This document shows, in pieces, positions 8,716 to 16,204 of a stretch of DNA of 64,000 nt; position 1 is the stretch's first letter; every line of letters starts with the position of its first letter. The notes beneath the pieces were generated by a model. It was not told where the DNA came from, searched no databases, and saw nothing but the letters and a program-made list of their open reading frames with translations. The stretch comes from JAGOEY01 sp017997515 (GTDB lineage Bacteria; Pseudomonadota; Gammaproteobacteria; Burkholderiales; Burkholderiaceae_C): contig CP111109.1 of NCBI GenBank assembly GCA_026314275.1, positions 1,922,001 through 1,986,000 of the forward strand, given 5' to 3'. The position numbers and the translations under genes were made by a program.

Positions 8716-9771
8716 ATGAACCTCCTCACCATCAGCGCTGTGCGCAAATCCTACGGTGCCGTCACCGTGCTCGGCGGCATCAATCTGCATGTGGCGGCGG
8801 GCAGCCGCACGGCCATCGTGGGCCCGTCGGGCTCGGGCAAAACCACCTTGCTGCGCATCATTGCCGGGTTTGAAGTGCCCGACGCCGGCACCGTCACCCT
8901 GGGCGACAAACGTATGGCCAATGGCCCCGACGCGGTGCCCGCCCACCAGCGTGGTATCGGTTTTGTACCGCAGGACGGTGCACTGTTCCCGCACCTGAAC
9001 GTGGCCGACAACGTGGGTTTTGGCTTGGCGCGCAGCCTGCCCGGACGGGCCGAGCGGATTGCCGAGTTGATGGACATGGTGTCGCTCGACACGGCCATGC
9101 TCAGCCGCAGCCCGCATGAGTTGTCGGGCGGCCAGCAGCAGCGGGTGGCGCTGGCGCGGGCGTTGGCCCAGCGGCCCCGGCTGATGCTGCTGGACGAGCC
9201 TTTTTCTGCCCTTGACACCGGCCTGCGCGCCGCCACCCGCAAGGCCGTGGCGCAGCTGCTGGCCAGTGCGGGTATCACCACCATCCTGGTCACCCACGAC
9301 CAGAGCGAGGCGCTGTCTTTCGCCGACCAGGTGGCCGTGATGCGTGCCGGGCAGCTGGTGCAGGTGGGTGCACCGGTGGACGTGTACCTGCGCCCGCACG
9401 ACCCGGCCACCGCCAGTTTTCTGGGCGACACCATCGTGCTGCCCGCGCAATTGGCAGACGGCTGGGCCGACTGCGCGCTGGGCCGTATCGCCGTGAACCA
9501 GCCCGCGCGCAGTGGTGCCGCGCAGATCATGCTGCGGCCCGAACAGCTGCAGCTGGCCGAGGTACTGGCGCCGAGTGTGGACAGCGCGGCCTGTGTGGGT
9601 GAGGTCACCGACATCGACTTTGGTGGCCCGGTGTGTGTGGTGTCGGTGCGGCTGCGGGGTGCCGCCGCCGAAATACCGCTGCAGGTGCGCAGCCCCGGCA
9701 TCCATGTGCCGCCGATGGGGGCCACGGTGTCTATTACCGTGGTGGGTACGGCGCATGTGTTCAGTGGCTGA
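8716..9771 (+). CDS. ABC importer ATPase, FbpC/PotA-like
   Basis: 351 residues. Walker A GPSGSGKTTLL (about residues 36-46), Q-loop VPQDGALFPHLNV, signature LSGGQQQRVALARAL and Walker B LMLLDEPFSALD followed by the H-loop THDQSEAL are all intact. The last 110 residues form a TOBE-type regulatory domain with the characteristic IMLRPEQLQLAE. It energises uptake with the permease encoded 159 bp upstream. The ATG at 8716 gives a normal N-terminus, MNLLTISAVRKSYG. In Fbp/Afu systems the substrate is ferric iron delivered by a periplasmic receptor; none is encoded here, so the receptor must be elsewhere or shared. Confidence 0.92.
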   Translation: MNLLTISAVRKSYGAVTVLGGINLHVAAGSRTAIVGPSGSGKTTLLRIIAGFEVPDAGTVTLGDKRMANGPDAVPAHQRGIGFVPQDGALFPHLNVADNVGFGLARSLPGRAERIAELMDMVSLDTAMLSRSPHELSGGQQQRVALARALAQRPRLMLLDEPFSALDTGLRAATRKAVAQLLASAGITTILVTHDQSEALSFADQVAVMRAGQLVQVGAPVDVYLRPHDPATASFLGDTIVLPAQLADGWADCALGRIAVNQPARSGAAQIMLRPEQLQLAEVLAPSVDSAACVGEVTDIDFGGPVCVVSVRLRGAAAEIPLQVRSPGIHVPPMGATVSITVVGTAHVFSG

Positions 9772-9774
9772 TTC

Positions 9775-9832
9775 GCTCCTGATTTAGGAGCTGTGTGCGC
9801 ACGCAGGGTGTGCGCTAGAGCCTGATTTCATT
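9775..9832 (+). repeat. 62-bp three-hairpin repeat, copy B
   Basis: GCTCCTGATTTAGGAGCTG hairpin, then GCGCACGC...GTGTGCGC, then TAGAGCC and a T-rich tail. It sits between the convergent ABC ATPase and bufferin-maturase genes and reaches the stop codon of the latter. Confidence 0.7.
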
Positions 9833-11480
9833 CATAAAATGAGGCTGGCGTGGCTTCCACACGCACCAGGCCGTTTTGCAGCAGGTGGCCGAGCCACTGG
9901 CTGAGGGTGGCTGTGTCGGGCAGCGCGCCGCTGGCCTGTAATGCTGCGCAGCTGTCCTCCACCGAAGTACCGTCGTGCAGCATGCGGACAAAAACCGCTT
10001 GCTGCGGCTCCAGCGTCTCGAAGTGGGGCTGGAAGCCCTTGCGCCACACCAGCAGGGTGGCCGGTGTGGGCAGGGTCACGGCTTCGGGTACTTCGGCGTC
10101 GGCATCGATGGCGCTCCACAGGCTGGCCACGTTGGTGAACACCGCACGCAGCAGCACGCTCGGGTGCAGGACGCCTTCGCGCGTCAGCCAGCCACCGTCG
10201 CCCGGGGCGGCGTTCGGGGCCAGCACCGGCACATCGGCACCGTCAAAACGGGTGCGCAAGTCCCAGTCCAGACGGGCCAGCTCATACAGCTCGGGGTTGC
10301 CGGGGTACTGCGTGCGCAGGCTGTCTTCCAGGCTGTCGCCATACCGGTTCAGGCTGCGTGTGTGGGGCGGGTGGGCCACAGCGTAGGCGCGGGCATGGGC
10401 CTCGAAGCTGTCGGAGCCCATGTAGAGGCAGGTCTTGGCATAGGTGTCGGCCAGCACCTCGGCCAGCCGGGCGCGGTAGGCGTGGTGGTAGATGCCGAAG
10501 CGGCCGGTGACCAGCGCGTCGGGCATGTCTGCGGGCGGTGACGCGGCCAGGATGCCGTTGGCAAAGGTGCGTTGCAGCTGGGGCAAATCGGTGGCGGCCA
10601 CCGCAGGTGGGAAGGTGACGCGCGCAGGGGACTGTGGCGCGGGGCTGGCGCCGTGTTCAGAGGCAATCTGGCGTGCGGTGGCCACCTCCGCCAGCAGCTC
10701 GGCCAGCGGCGGAATATGGTCGTCGCGTTCGACCATGGTGGCCACACTGCCGAAGTGCTCACAGGCCTGTGCATACAGCGCCCACACCGCCGGGGCCACC
10801 GGATGGTCATGGGTGTCGATGATGTGGTCGCCGTTGTGGCTGTGCCCGGCCAGGTGGATCTGTTGCACGCGGTGTGCGGGCAGGGCGTGCAGGTAGTGCA
10901 GCGGGTCGAAGCCGTGGTTCACGCTGCTCACATAGATGTTGTTCACGTCCACCAGCAGCAGGCAGTCGGCCTCGTGGGCGATGTGGCTCAAAAACTGCCA
11001 TTCGCTGGCGCTGTCTTCGCGGTAACGGATGTAGCTCGACACGTTCTCGATCACCAGGCGGCGGCCCAGCACGTCTTGCGCGCGGCGGATCTGCGCCACC
11101 ACATGGCGCGCGCTGGCGTCGGTGTAGGGCAAGGGGTAGAGGTCGTGTAACTGCTCGGGGCCGGGGCCTGTCCAGCACAGGTGGTCGGACACCCACAGCG
11201 GCTCGATACGTGCGGCCAGCGCCTTCACCTGGCGCAGGTAGGCCAGGTCCACGCCCTGTGCGGCACCGATGGACATGGCCACACCGTGCATCACCAGCGG
11301 GTAGTCGCGGCGGATGCTGTCCAGCACGGCCAGCGGTTTGCCGCCGTCGATCAGGTAGTTGTCGGTGGTGATTTCCAGCCAGTCCAGCGGCTGGGGCTGT
11401 GCGAGGAAATCGGCGTAATGCGCAGTGCGCAGCCCGAGGCCAAAGCCGGTGTTGCGCTGGGTGATGCAGGTGTCGGTCAT
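9828..11480 (-). CDS. bufBC: Fused bufferin maturase: MNIO (DUF692) domain plus DUF2063 domain
   Basis: 550 residues from the ATG at 11480. Residues about 8-275 are a DUF692/MNIO domain, the multinuclear non-heme iron oxidase family (MbnB, BufB) that modifies cysteines of small peptides. Expected ligand motifs are seen: MHGVAMSIG (His65), SDHLCW (Asp99-His100), ENVSSY (Glu145), DVNNIYV (Asp178, Asn180), NHGFD (His189), HLAGHS (His209, His213), DTHDHP (His224) and ERDDHIP (Glu251). After a Pro/Ala linker (about 276-295), residues 296-550 match DUF2063 (the BufC/MbnC partner type): LQRTFANGIL, GRFGIYHHAYRARL, VLADTYAKTCLYMGSD. These are normally two proteins; here they are one continuous frame with no sign of a frameshift. 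The cognate peptide gene lies 77 bp upstream. Probably cytoplasmic, acting on the peptide before export. Confidence 0.9.
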   Translation of the reverse strand: MTDTCITQRNTGFGLGLRTAHYADFLAQPQPLDWLEITTDNYLIDGGKPLAVLDSIRRDYPLVMHGVAMSIGAAQGVDLAYLRQVKALAARIEPLWVSDHLCWTGPGPEQLHDLYPLPYTDASARHVVAQIRRAQDVLGRRLVIENVSSYIRYREDSASEWQFLSHIAHEADCLLLVDVNNIYVSSVNHGFDPLHYLHALPAHRVQQIHLAGHSHNGDHIIDTHDHPVAPAVWALYAQACEHFGSVATMVERDDHIPPLAELLAEVATARQIASEHGASPAPQSPARVTFPPAVAATDLPQLQRTFANGILAASPPADMPDALVTGRFGIYHHAYRARLAEVLADTYAKTCLYMGSDSFEAHARAYAVAHPPHTRSLNRYGDSLEDSLRTQYPGNPELYELARLDWDLRTRFDGADVPVLAPNAAPGDGGWLTREGVLHPSVLLRAVFTNVASLWSAIDADAEVPEAVTLPTPATLLVWRKGFQPHFETLEPQQAVFVRMLHDGTSVEDSCAALQASGALPDTATLSQWLGHLLQNGLVRVEATPASFYE

Positions 11481-11557
11481 GGCAAAAATCAAGGCCGGTG
11501 CGGCGCGCAGAGGCTGCGTCAAGCTTCGCCGCTGCGGGCCGTGCCGGGGGGTGAAAT

Positions 11558-11851
11558 TCAGGCCTTGATGTCGCCGATGGTGCCCTTGTCCATCAGGCAC
11601 TGCGCTGCCGTCTTGGCCTTGAAGCCATGGCCCTTGCAGGCGTTCTGGCCCTTGCACGCATGTTCTGCGGTGGCGCAGTCGCTGTTGCCCTTGCAGTCGT
11701 GCACGTTGTAGCAGTGCACCTTGTCGGTGGCGGCTACGGCGGCACCTTTGGAGCCCTTGGGTGCGTCGGCGGCAAAACCCGTGGAGGCGATGGCCAGCAA
11801 GGCGGCGGACAGGGCGAGGGATGCAGTGGTTTTGGCTTGGATGGATGGCAT
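11558..11851 (-). CDS. bufA2: BufA2-family bufferin precursor: exported Cys-rich metallophore peptide
   Basis: 97 residues from the ATG at 11851, with ACGGAG as ribosome binding site 7 bp upstream; an in-frame ATG at 11926 would add 25 Pro-rich residues ahead of the signal peptide and is rejected. A Sec-type signal peptide (MPSIQAK, Ala/Leu core, STGFAADA) precedes a small domain with six cysteines at 47, 53, 59, 66, 72 and 85, arranged as HCYNVHDCKGNSDC, HACKGQNACKGHGF and AAQC. The repeated CKG steps are the signature of BufA2 bufferins, RiPPs whose cysteines are oxidised by the DUF692 enzyme and which bind copper in the periplasm. First gene of a two-gene operon with the fused maturase and behind an ECF-type promoter. 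Family assignment is strong; the metal is inferred. Confidence 0.9.
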   Translation of the reverse strand: MPSIQAKTTASLALSAALLAIASTGFAADAPKGSKGAAVAATDKVHCYNVHDCKGNSDCATAEHACKGQNACKGHGFKAKTAAQCLMDKGTIGDIKA

Positions 11852-11942
11852 GGTGAACTCCGTAAAGGTAGAGGGTTGGACAGGGGGTAGACCGTCTGGC
11901 GGAACAGGCTGGGTGCCTGTCTCCATCCGTTCTGTCTGGTAG

Positions 11943-11968
11943 TTCGTGCCCTGTGCGCGCCGGGTTAC
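11943..11968 (-). promoter_or_regulatory. Candidate ECF sigma (SigF-type) promoter of the bufferin operon
   Basis: On the minus strand GTAACC (11968-11963) and CGAA (11946-11943) are separated by exactly 16 bp. This equals the GTAACC-N16-CGAA form that I recall for promoters of the heavy-metal ECF sigma factor SigF of Caulobacter, which controls bufferin genes there. It ends about 90 bp before the peptide start codon. No sigma or anti-sigma gene is in the window. Confidence 0.65.
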
Positions 11969-12039
11969 AGCGGGCGCAAAAAAAGCCGAACAGCCACTCT
12001 GTCACCTGCTGAAGTCCCCACACTCCGCTGCCGATGTGT

Positions 12040-12104
12040 GCTCCTAAAACAGGAGCTGGTTGCGCCCGTCATTCGGGCGCTGGAGGCCTGTTTGGTGCCT
12101 GAAA
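12040..12104 (+). repeat. 62-bp three-hairpin repeat, copy C
   Basis: GCTCCTAAAACAGGAGCTG, then GCGCCCG...CGGGCGC, then TGGAGGCC...GGTGCC and GAAA. All three hairpins are well formed. It abuts the stop codon of mnmA and lies between mnmA and the bufferin operon promoter. Confidence 0.8.
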
Positions 12105-13214
12105 CTAGGCGGGTGCGTCAATCACCCCACCACCCAGGCACACATCCCCGTCGTACACCACGGCCGACTGGCCCGGCGTCACGGCCCACTGTGCGGCTGG
12201 GAACGCGAGGTGAAACCCCGCCGTGTCTGCGTGTGAAAGTGCACAGGGCGCGTCCACCTGCCGGTAACGTGTCTTGGCCGCGTAGGCACCCGCTGCCGGG
12301 GCGCTGCCGCTGACCCAGCTGGCGTCGTTGGCGTCGAGCTGGGGCGACAGCAGCCACGGGTGGTCGTGGCCCTGCACCACCCACAGCGTGTTGGTTGCCA
12401 GGTCCTTGCGCGCGACGAACCACGGCGCGTGGTCACCACTGCCGCGTTGTGCGCCTTTTTCTTTCACGCCGCCAATACCCAGTCCCTGGCGCTGGCCCAG
12501 GGTGTAAAAACTCAGGCCTTCGTGGCGGCCCAGCACCCGGCCGCGTTCGTCCTTGATAGCACCGGGCTCTTTGGCGATGTAGCGGTTCAGGAAGTCGCGG
12601 AACGGGCGCTCGCCGATAAAACAGATGCCGGTCGAGTCCTTCTTCTTGGCATTCGGCAGGCCGATTTCTTCGGCGATACGCCGCACCTCGGTTTTGTGCA
12701 GCTCACCCACCGGGAACAGGGTTTTGGACAGCTGTGCCTGGTTCAGCCGGTGCAGGAAGTAACTCTGGTCCTTGGACGGATCCAGGCCCTTGAGCAGCTC
12801 ATGCAGGCCGGTGCTGGGGTTTTGGCGCACACGGGCGTAATGCCCGGTGGCAATTTTCTCGGCGCCCAGGCGCAGCGCGTGGTCGAGGAAGGCCTTGAAC
12901 TTGATCTCGGCGTTACACAGGATGTCGGGGTTGGGCGTGCGCCCAGCCTGGTATTCGCGCAGGAATTCGGCGAACACGCGGTCTTTGTACTCGGCGGCAA
13001 AGTTGACGTGTTCAATCTCGATGCCCACCACGTCGGCCACGGCAGCGGCGTCCACGAAGTCGATGTTGCTGGAACAGTATTCACTGTTGTCATCGTCTTC
13101 CCAGTTCTTCATGAAGATACCAATGACCTCGAAGCCCTGCTGTTTGAGCAGGTGCGCCGTCACCGCAGAATCCACCCCGCCACTGAGTCCCACCACTACA
13201 CGTTGTTTTGCCAT
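12105..13214 (-). CDS. mnmA: tRNA 2-thiouridylase MnmA
   Basis: 369 residues from the ATG at 13214, the usual MnmA length. It installs the sulfur of 2-thiouridine at the wobble base of tRNAs for Glu, Gln and Lys. The PP-loop GLSGGVDSAV (about residues 9-18) binds ATP; the catalytic cysteines sit in NPDILCNAEIKF and in STGICFIGER; TGHYAR is also conserved. The longer frame to 13406 runs through a dispersed repeat and is not MnmA-like. It follows nudJ and the TauE-like gene on the same strand; in E. coli nudJ and mnmA are also neighbours. Confidence 0.97.
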   Translation of the reverse strand: MAKQRVVVGLSGGVDSAVTAHLLKQQGFEVIGIFMKNWEDDDNSEYCSSNIDFVDAAAVADVVGIEIEHVNFAAEYKDRVFAEFLREYQAGRTPNPDILCNAEIKFKAFLDHALRLGAEKIATGHYARVRQNPSTGLHELLKGLDPSKDQSYFLHRLNQAQLSKTLFPVGELHKTEVRRIAEEIGLPNAKKKDSTGICFIGERPFRDFLNRYIAKEPGAIKDERGRVLGRHEGLSFYTLGQRQGLGIGGVKEKGAQRGSGDHAPWFVARKDLATNTLWVVQGHDHPWLLSPQLDANDASWVSGSAPAAGAYAAKTRYRQVDAPCALSHADTAGFHLAFPAAQWAVTPGQSAVVYDGDVCLGGGVIDAPA

Positions 13215-13232
13215 AAGCCAGAAATTGTTGCA

Positions 13233-13330
13233 CACCCCCAGGCTTCGCGGACTTCGTTCCGCTTTCGCCCTCCCCCTTGCAGGGGGCTCCACCAGCGGAC
13301 TGGCAAAGCCAGATCCGCGGTGTCTGCTGG
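13233..13330 (+). repeat. Intergenic repeat of the CCCCCAGGCTTCGC family, copy 2
   Basis: ACCCCCAGGCTTCGC, then TCCCCCTTGCAGGGGG, then ACTGGCAAAGCCAGATCCGC and GTGTCTGCTGG. Almost the same order of blocks as copy 1 at 8564. It fills the gap between the TauE-like gene and mnmA. Confidence 0.8.
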
Positions 13331-13339
13331 AAAGGGCCG

Positions 13340-14086
13340 TTATGTGCGGATAAAAAACACCGCACTCATGGCAAGGCCAGTCGCAATCACCAGTGCGCGT
13401 ACCCACTGCACCGGCATACGGCGCGCGAGCCTTGCACCGGCAAAACCGCCTGCCGTGGCGGCCACCATCATCAGCACGGCGTGGTGCCAGACGATGGCCC
13501 CGGCCCAGGCAAAGGCCACCACCGACAAAACGGACAGCACCAGCGAATTCAGGTTCTTGAGTGCGTTGACGGTGTTGATACGGGCTTCACCCACCAAGGT
13601 GTACAGCGCCATCAGCAAAATGCCCAGGCCGCCATTGAAATACCCGCCGTAAATGGCGACCAGGAACAGGCCCGGAAAGCGCCATGCGGCCAGGCCCGCA
13701 CCACCGCCCATACGTGCCAGCCGCGGCCCCACGGCAAACAACACGGTGGCAAACAGCAGCAACCAGGGCACCAGGCCCGAGAACAGGGTGGGCGGGGTGA
13801 CCAGCAGCAGCACCGCGCCACACACTCCACCCACGGCCGAAATCAACACTTCACGGCGCAGCAGGGCGGCAGGTAAAGCGCCCAACTCAGCCCGAAAACC
13901 CAGCACACCGCCCAAATAACCGGGGCTGACGGCGAGTGCACTGGTGGCGTTGGCGGCAATCGGGGGTACACCCGCAAACACCAGCGCCGGAAAGGTCAGA
14001 AAACTGCCGCCGCCCGCGATGGCGTTGAGCACGCCCGCGCCAAAAGCGGCACTGCCCAGCAGGGCCCAGGTGGTGACCGGGTCCAT
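13340..14086 (-). CDS. TauE/SafE (TSUP) family membrane permease
   Basis: 248 residues from the ATG at 14086, with about eight hydrophobic segments. The family motif GVLNAIAGGGSFLTFPAL near residue 17 and its C-terminal counterpart GGYFNGGLGILLMALY are both present, showing the two inverted repeats of the fold. Members export sulfite, sulfonates or other small sulfur-containing anions across the inner membrane; the substrate here is unknown. Its ATG overlaps the nudJ stop codon as TGATG, so translation is probably coupled. A sulfur-related role next to the tRNA-thiolation gene is suggestive but unproven. Confidence 0.92.
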   Translation of the reverse strand: MDPVTTWALLGSAAFGAGVLNAIAGGGSFLTFPALVFAGVPPIAANATSALAVSPGYLGGVLGFRAELGALPAALLRREVLISAVGGVCGAVLLLVTPPTLFSGLVPWLLLFATVLFAVGPRLARMGGGAGLAAWRFPGLFLVAIYGGYFNGGLGILLMALYTLVGEARINTVNALKNLNSLVLSVLSVVAFAWAGAIVWHHAVLMMVAATAGGFAGARLARRMPVQWVRALVIATGLAMSAVFFIRT

Positions 14087-14574
14087 CACAAATGCTCCGG
14101 TGTGAACACCGATGCGTCGGTGGTGATCAGGTCCAGCGGGTAGCGTTTGCCGGCCAGGTAGTCGTCCAGGCAGCGCAGCAGCAGCGGGCTGCGGTGGCGC
14201 TCGGGGCAGGCGCGGATCTGGGCTTCGGTCATCCATACCGTGCGCACAATGCCGCGGTCCAAGGTGCGTGTGGGGTCAGCTTCGCCCACCGTGCCACAAA
14301 ACGCAAACCGCAGGTAGGTGGTGTCTGTGCCCGTGCTGCGGCGCTGCTGGCGCGACAGGTACACCCCCACCAGCGCGGTGGGGGTGAAGGTGTAGGTGGT
14401 TTCTTCCAGCGTTTCACGCACGCAGCCGTCCACGGGAGACTCACCCGGGTCGAGGTGGCCTGCGGGGTTGTTGAGTTTCAGCCCGTCGGGGGTGTGTTCT
14501 TCGACCAGAAGAAACCGGCCGTTGTGTTCGACCACGGATGCCACGGTGGCGCTGGGTTTCCATCGGGTTTTCAT
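14086..14574 (-). CDS. nudJ: NudJ-like Nudix hydrolase
   Basis: 162 residues. The Nudix box reads GHLDPGESPVDGCVRETLEE (residues 39-58), with the catalytic RE..EE arrangement intact; the usual Gly after the last pair of Glu is Thr. The C-terminal RSPLLLRCLDDYLAGKRYPL matches the NudJ subgroup, whose E. coli member hydrolyses nucleoside di- and triphosphates and the thiamine precursor HMP-PP. First gene of a minus-strand cluster with the TauE-like permease (TGATG overlap) and mnmA. Confidence 0.9.
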   Translation of the reverse strand: MKTRWKPSATVASVVEHNGRFLLVEEHTPDGLKLNNPAGHLDPGESPVDGCVRETLEETTYTFTPTALVGVYLSRQQRRSTGTDTTYLRFAFCGTVGEADPTRTLDRGIVRTVWMTEAQIRACPERHRSPLLLRCLDDYLAGKRYPLDLITTDASVFTPEHL

Positions 14575-14715
14575 GCGCTGGATTATCCGGGGAGTCGTGT
14601 GTGTTTTTTACACGCCAAAGAAGTCTGTCGCCCAAGAGTAAGCCCTCTAAGCTGTCTTTGCATCTTCATGTAAGCTCAGCGAAAGTATCCGAAAACCTTG
14701 AACGAGGAGACATTT

Positions 14716-15843
14716 ATGCTGATAGGCGTACCCACCGAGACCACGGTGGGCGAAACCCGTGTTGCGGTCACACCCGAGACGGTGAAGAAGTATGTGGCCC
14801 AGGGCCACACCGTACGAATCCAGTCAGGGGCTGGTGTTGCTGCCAGCGCGACCGACGCGGCTTACCAGGCTGTGGGGGCCGAGATTACCGATGCAGCCGG
14901 TGCCTTGGGTGCCGATCTGGTGCTCAAAGTGCGCTGCCCGTCCGAGGCGGAAATCGCCCAGATGCGCCCCGGCACAACGGTGGTCGGCATGCTCAACCCG
15001 TTTGATGCCGCAGGCCTGCAGCGCCTGGCCGCCGCCAACCTGACGGCCTTTGCGCTGGAAGCTGCGCCCCGCACAACCCGCGCGCAAAGCATGGACGTGT
15101 TGTCCTCGCAGGCCAACATTGCGGGCTACAAAGCCGTGATGATCGCCGCCGACCAGTACCAGCGTTTCTTCCCCATGCTGATGACCGCCGCCGGCACCGT
15201 CAAGGCTGCTCGGGTGGTGGTGCTGGGTGTGGGTGTCGCCGGGCTGCAGGCCATTGCCACGGCCAAACGCCTGGGCGCGGTGATCGAAGCGTCCGACGTG
15301 CGCCCCAGCGTGAAGGAGCAGGTCGAGTCGCTGGGCGGCAAGTTCATCGAAGTGTCGTACGACACCGATGAAGAAAAAGAAGCCGCCCAAGGCGTGGGTG
15401 GTTATGCCAAACCCATGCCGCCCAGCTGGCTCGCGCGCCAGCAGGTCGAGGTGGCCAAACGTGTTGCCCAGGCCGACATCGTGATCTCCACCGCACTGAT
15501 CCCCGGGCGTGCCGCGCCCACCCTCATCACCGAAGACATGGTGAAGAGCATGAAGCCCGGCTCGGTCATCATCGACATCGCCGCAGGCAAGGGCCCCAAT
15601 GGCGGCGGCAACTGCCCCTTGTCCGAGGCCGACAAAACCGTGGTCAAACATGGCGTGACCCTGGTGGGTGAAACCAACCTGGCCGCCCGCGTGGCCGCAG
15701 ACGCCAGTGCGCTGTATGCGCGCAACGTGCTCGACTTCCTGAAGCTGATCGTCACCAAGGAAGCCACCCTCCACATCGACCTGAACGACGACATCGTGGC
15801 GGCCTGCCTGATGGCGCAGGGCGGCGAAGTCAAACGCAAATAA
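14716..15843 (+). CDS. pntA: Proton-translocating NAD(P) transhydrogenase, subunit alpha-1 (NAD-binding)
   Basis: 375 residues from the ATG at 14716, preceded by the ribosome binding site AGGAG. This is domain I of the transhydrogenase, the soluble NAD(H)-binding part: MLIGVPTETTVGETRVAV and VTPETVKKY at the N-terminus, the Rossmann motif VLGVGVAGLQAIATAKRLGA around residues 170-190, and ASDVRPSVKEQVESLGG. It passes hydride between NAD(H) and NADP(H) at the expense of the proton gradient. Ends where the fused E. coli PntA would continue into the membrane part, so this is the three-subunit form seen in Rhodospirillum. Followed after 22 bp by alpha-2. Confidence 0.97.
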   Translation: MLIGVPTETTVGETRVAVTPETVKKYVAQGHTVRIQSGAGVAASATDAAYQAVGAEITDAAGALGADLVLKVRCPSEAEIAQMRPGTTVVGMLNPFDAAGLQRLAAANLTAFALEAAPRTTRAQSMDVLSSQANIAGYKAVMIAADQYQRFFPMLMTAAGTVKAARVVVLGVGVAGLQAIATAKRLGAVIEASDVRPSVKEQVESLGGKFIEVSYDTDEEKEAAQGVGGYAKPMPPSWLARQQVEVAKRVAQADIVISTALIPGRAAPTLITEDMVKSMKPGSVIIDIAAGKGPNGGGNCPLSEADKTVVKHGVTLVGETNLAARVAADASALYARNVLDFLKLIVTKEATLHIDLNDDIVAACLMAQGGEVKRK

Positions 15844-15865
15844 ACCAAAAGAGGAGGCCCTCGCC

Positions 15866-16204
15866 ATGGATGCTGTTTCCCCCACCATCATTAACCTGAT
15901 CATTTTTGTGCTGGCCATCTACGTGGGTTACCACGTGGTCTGGACTGTCACCCCCGCGCTGCACACACCGCTGATGGCCGTGACCAATGCCATATCGGCC
16001 ATCGTCATCGTGGGTGCCATGCTGGCAGCCGCGCTGACTGAAACCACGCTGGGCCGCACCATGGGTGTGCTGGCCGTAGCCCTGGCAGCGGTGAATGTCT
16101 TCGGGGGCTTCCTCGTGACCCGGCGCATGCTGGAGATGTTCAGGAAAAAAGAGAAAAAAGCCCCGGCGGCTGACAAGTCCGCAGCGGCAGGAGCCCACAA
16201 ATGA
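15866..16204 (+). CDS. pntA2: NAD(P) transhydrogenase subunit alpha-2 (small membrane subunit)
   Basis: 112 residues with three or four membrane helices (INLIIFVLAIYVGYHVVW, the segment around ISAIVIVGAMLAAAL and LGRTMGVLAVALAAVNVFGG) and a Lys/Ala-rich tail. It supplies part of the proton channel (domain II) together with the N-terminal helices of PntB. Ribosome binding site GAGGAGG lies just upstream. Its last codons overlap the pntB start by 4 bp (ATGA), a translational coupling typical of this operon. Confidence 0.95.
   Translation: MDAVSPTIINLIIFVLAIYVGYHVVWTVTPALHTPLMAVTNAISAIVIVGAMLAAALTETTLGRTMGVLAVALAAVNVFGGFLVTRRMLEMFRKKEKKAPAADKSAAAGAHK

Noticed and set aside
11481..12023. N-terminal extension of the bufferin maturase frame to 12023
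   Set aside because: This part reads through the peptide gene in another phase. The DUF692 domain starts right after the ATG at 11480, and the peptide gene with signal sequence is the real one.
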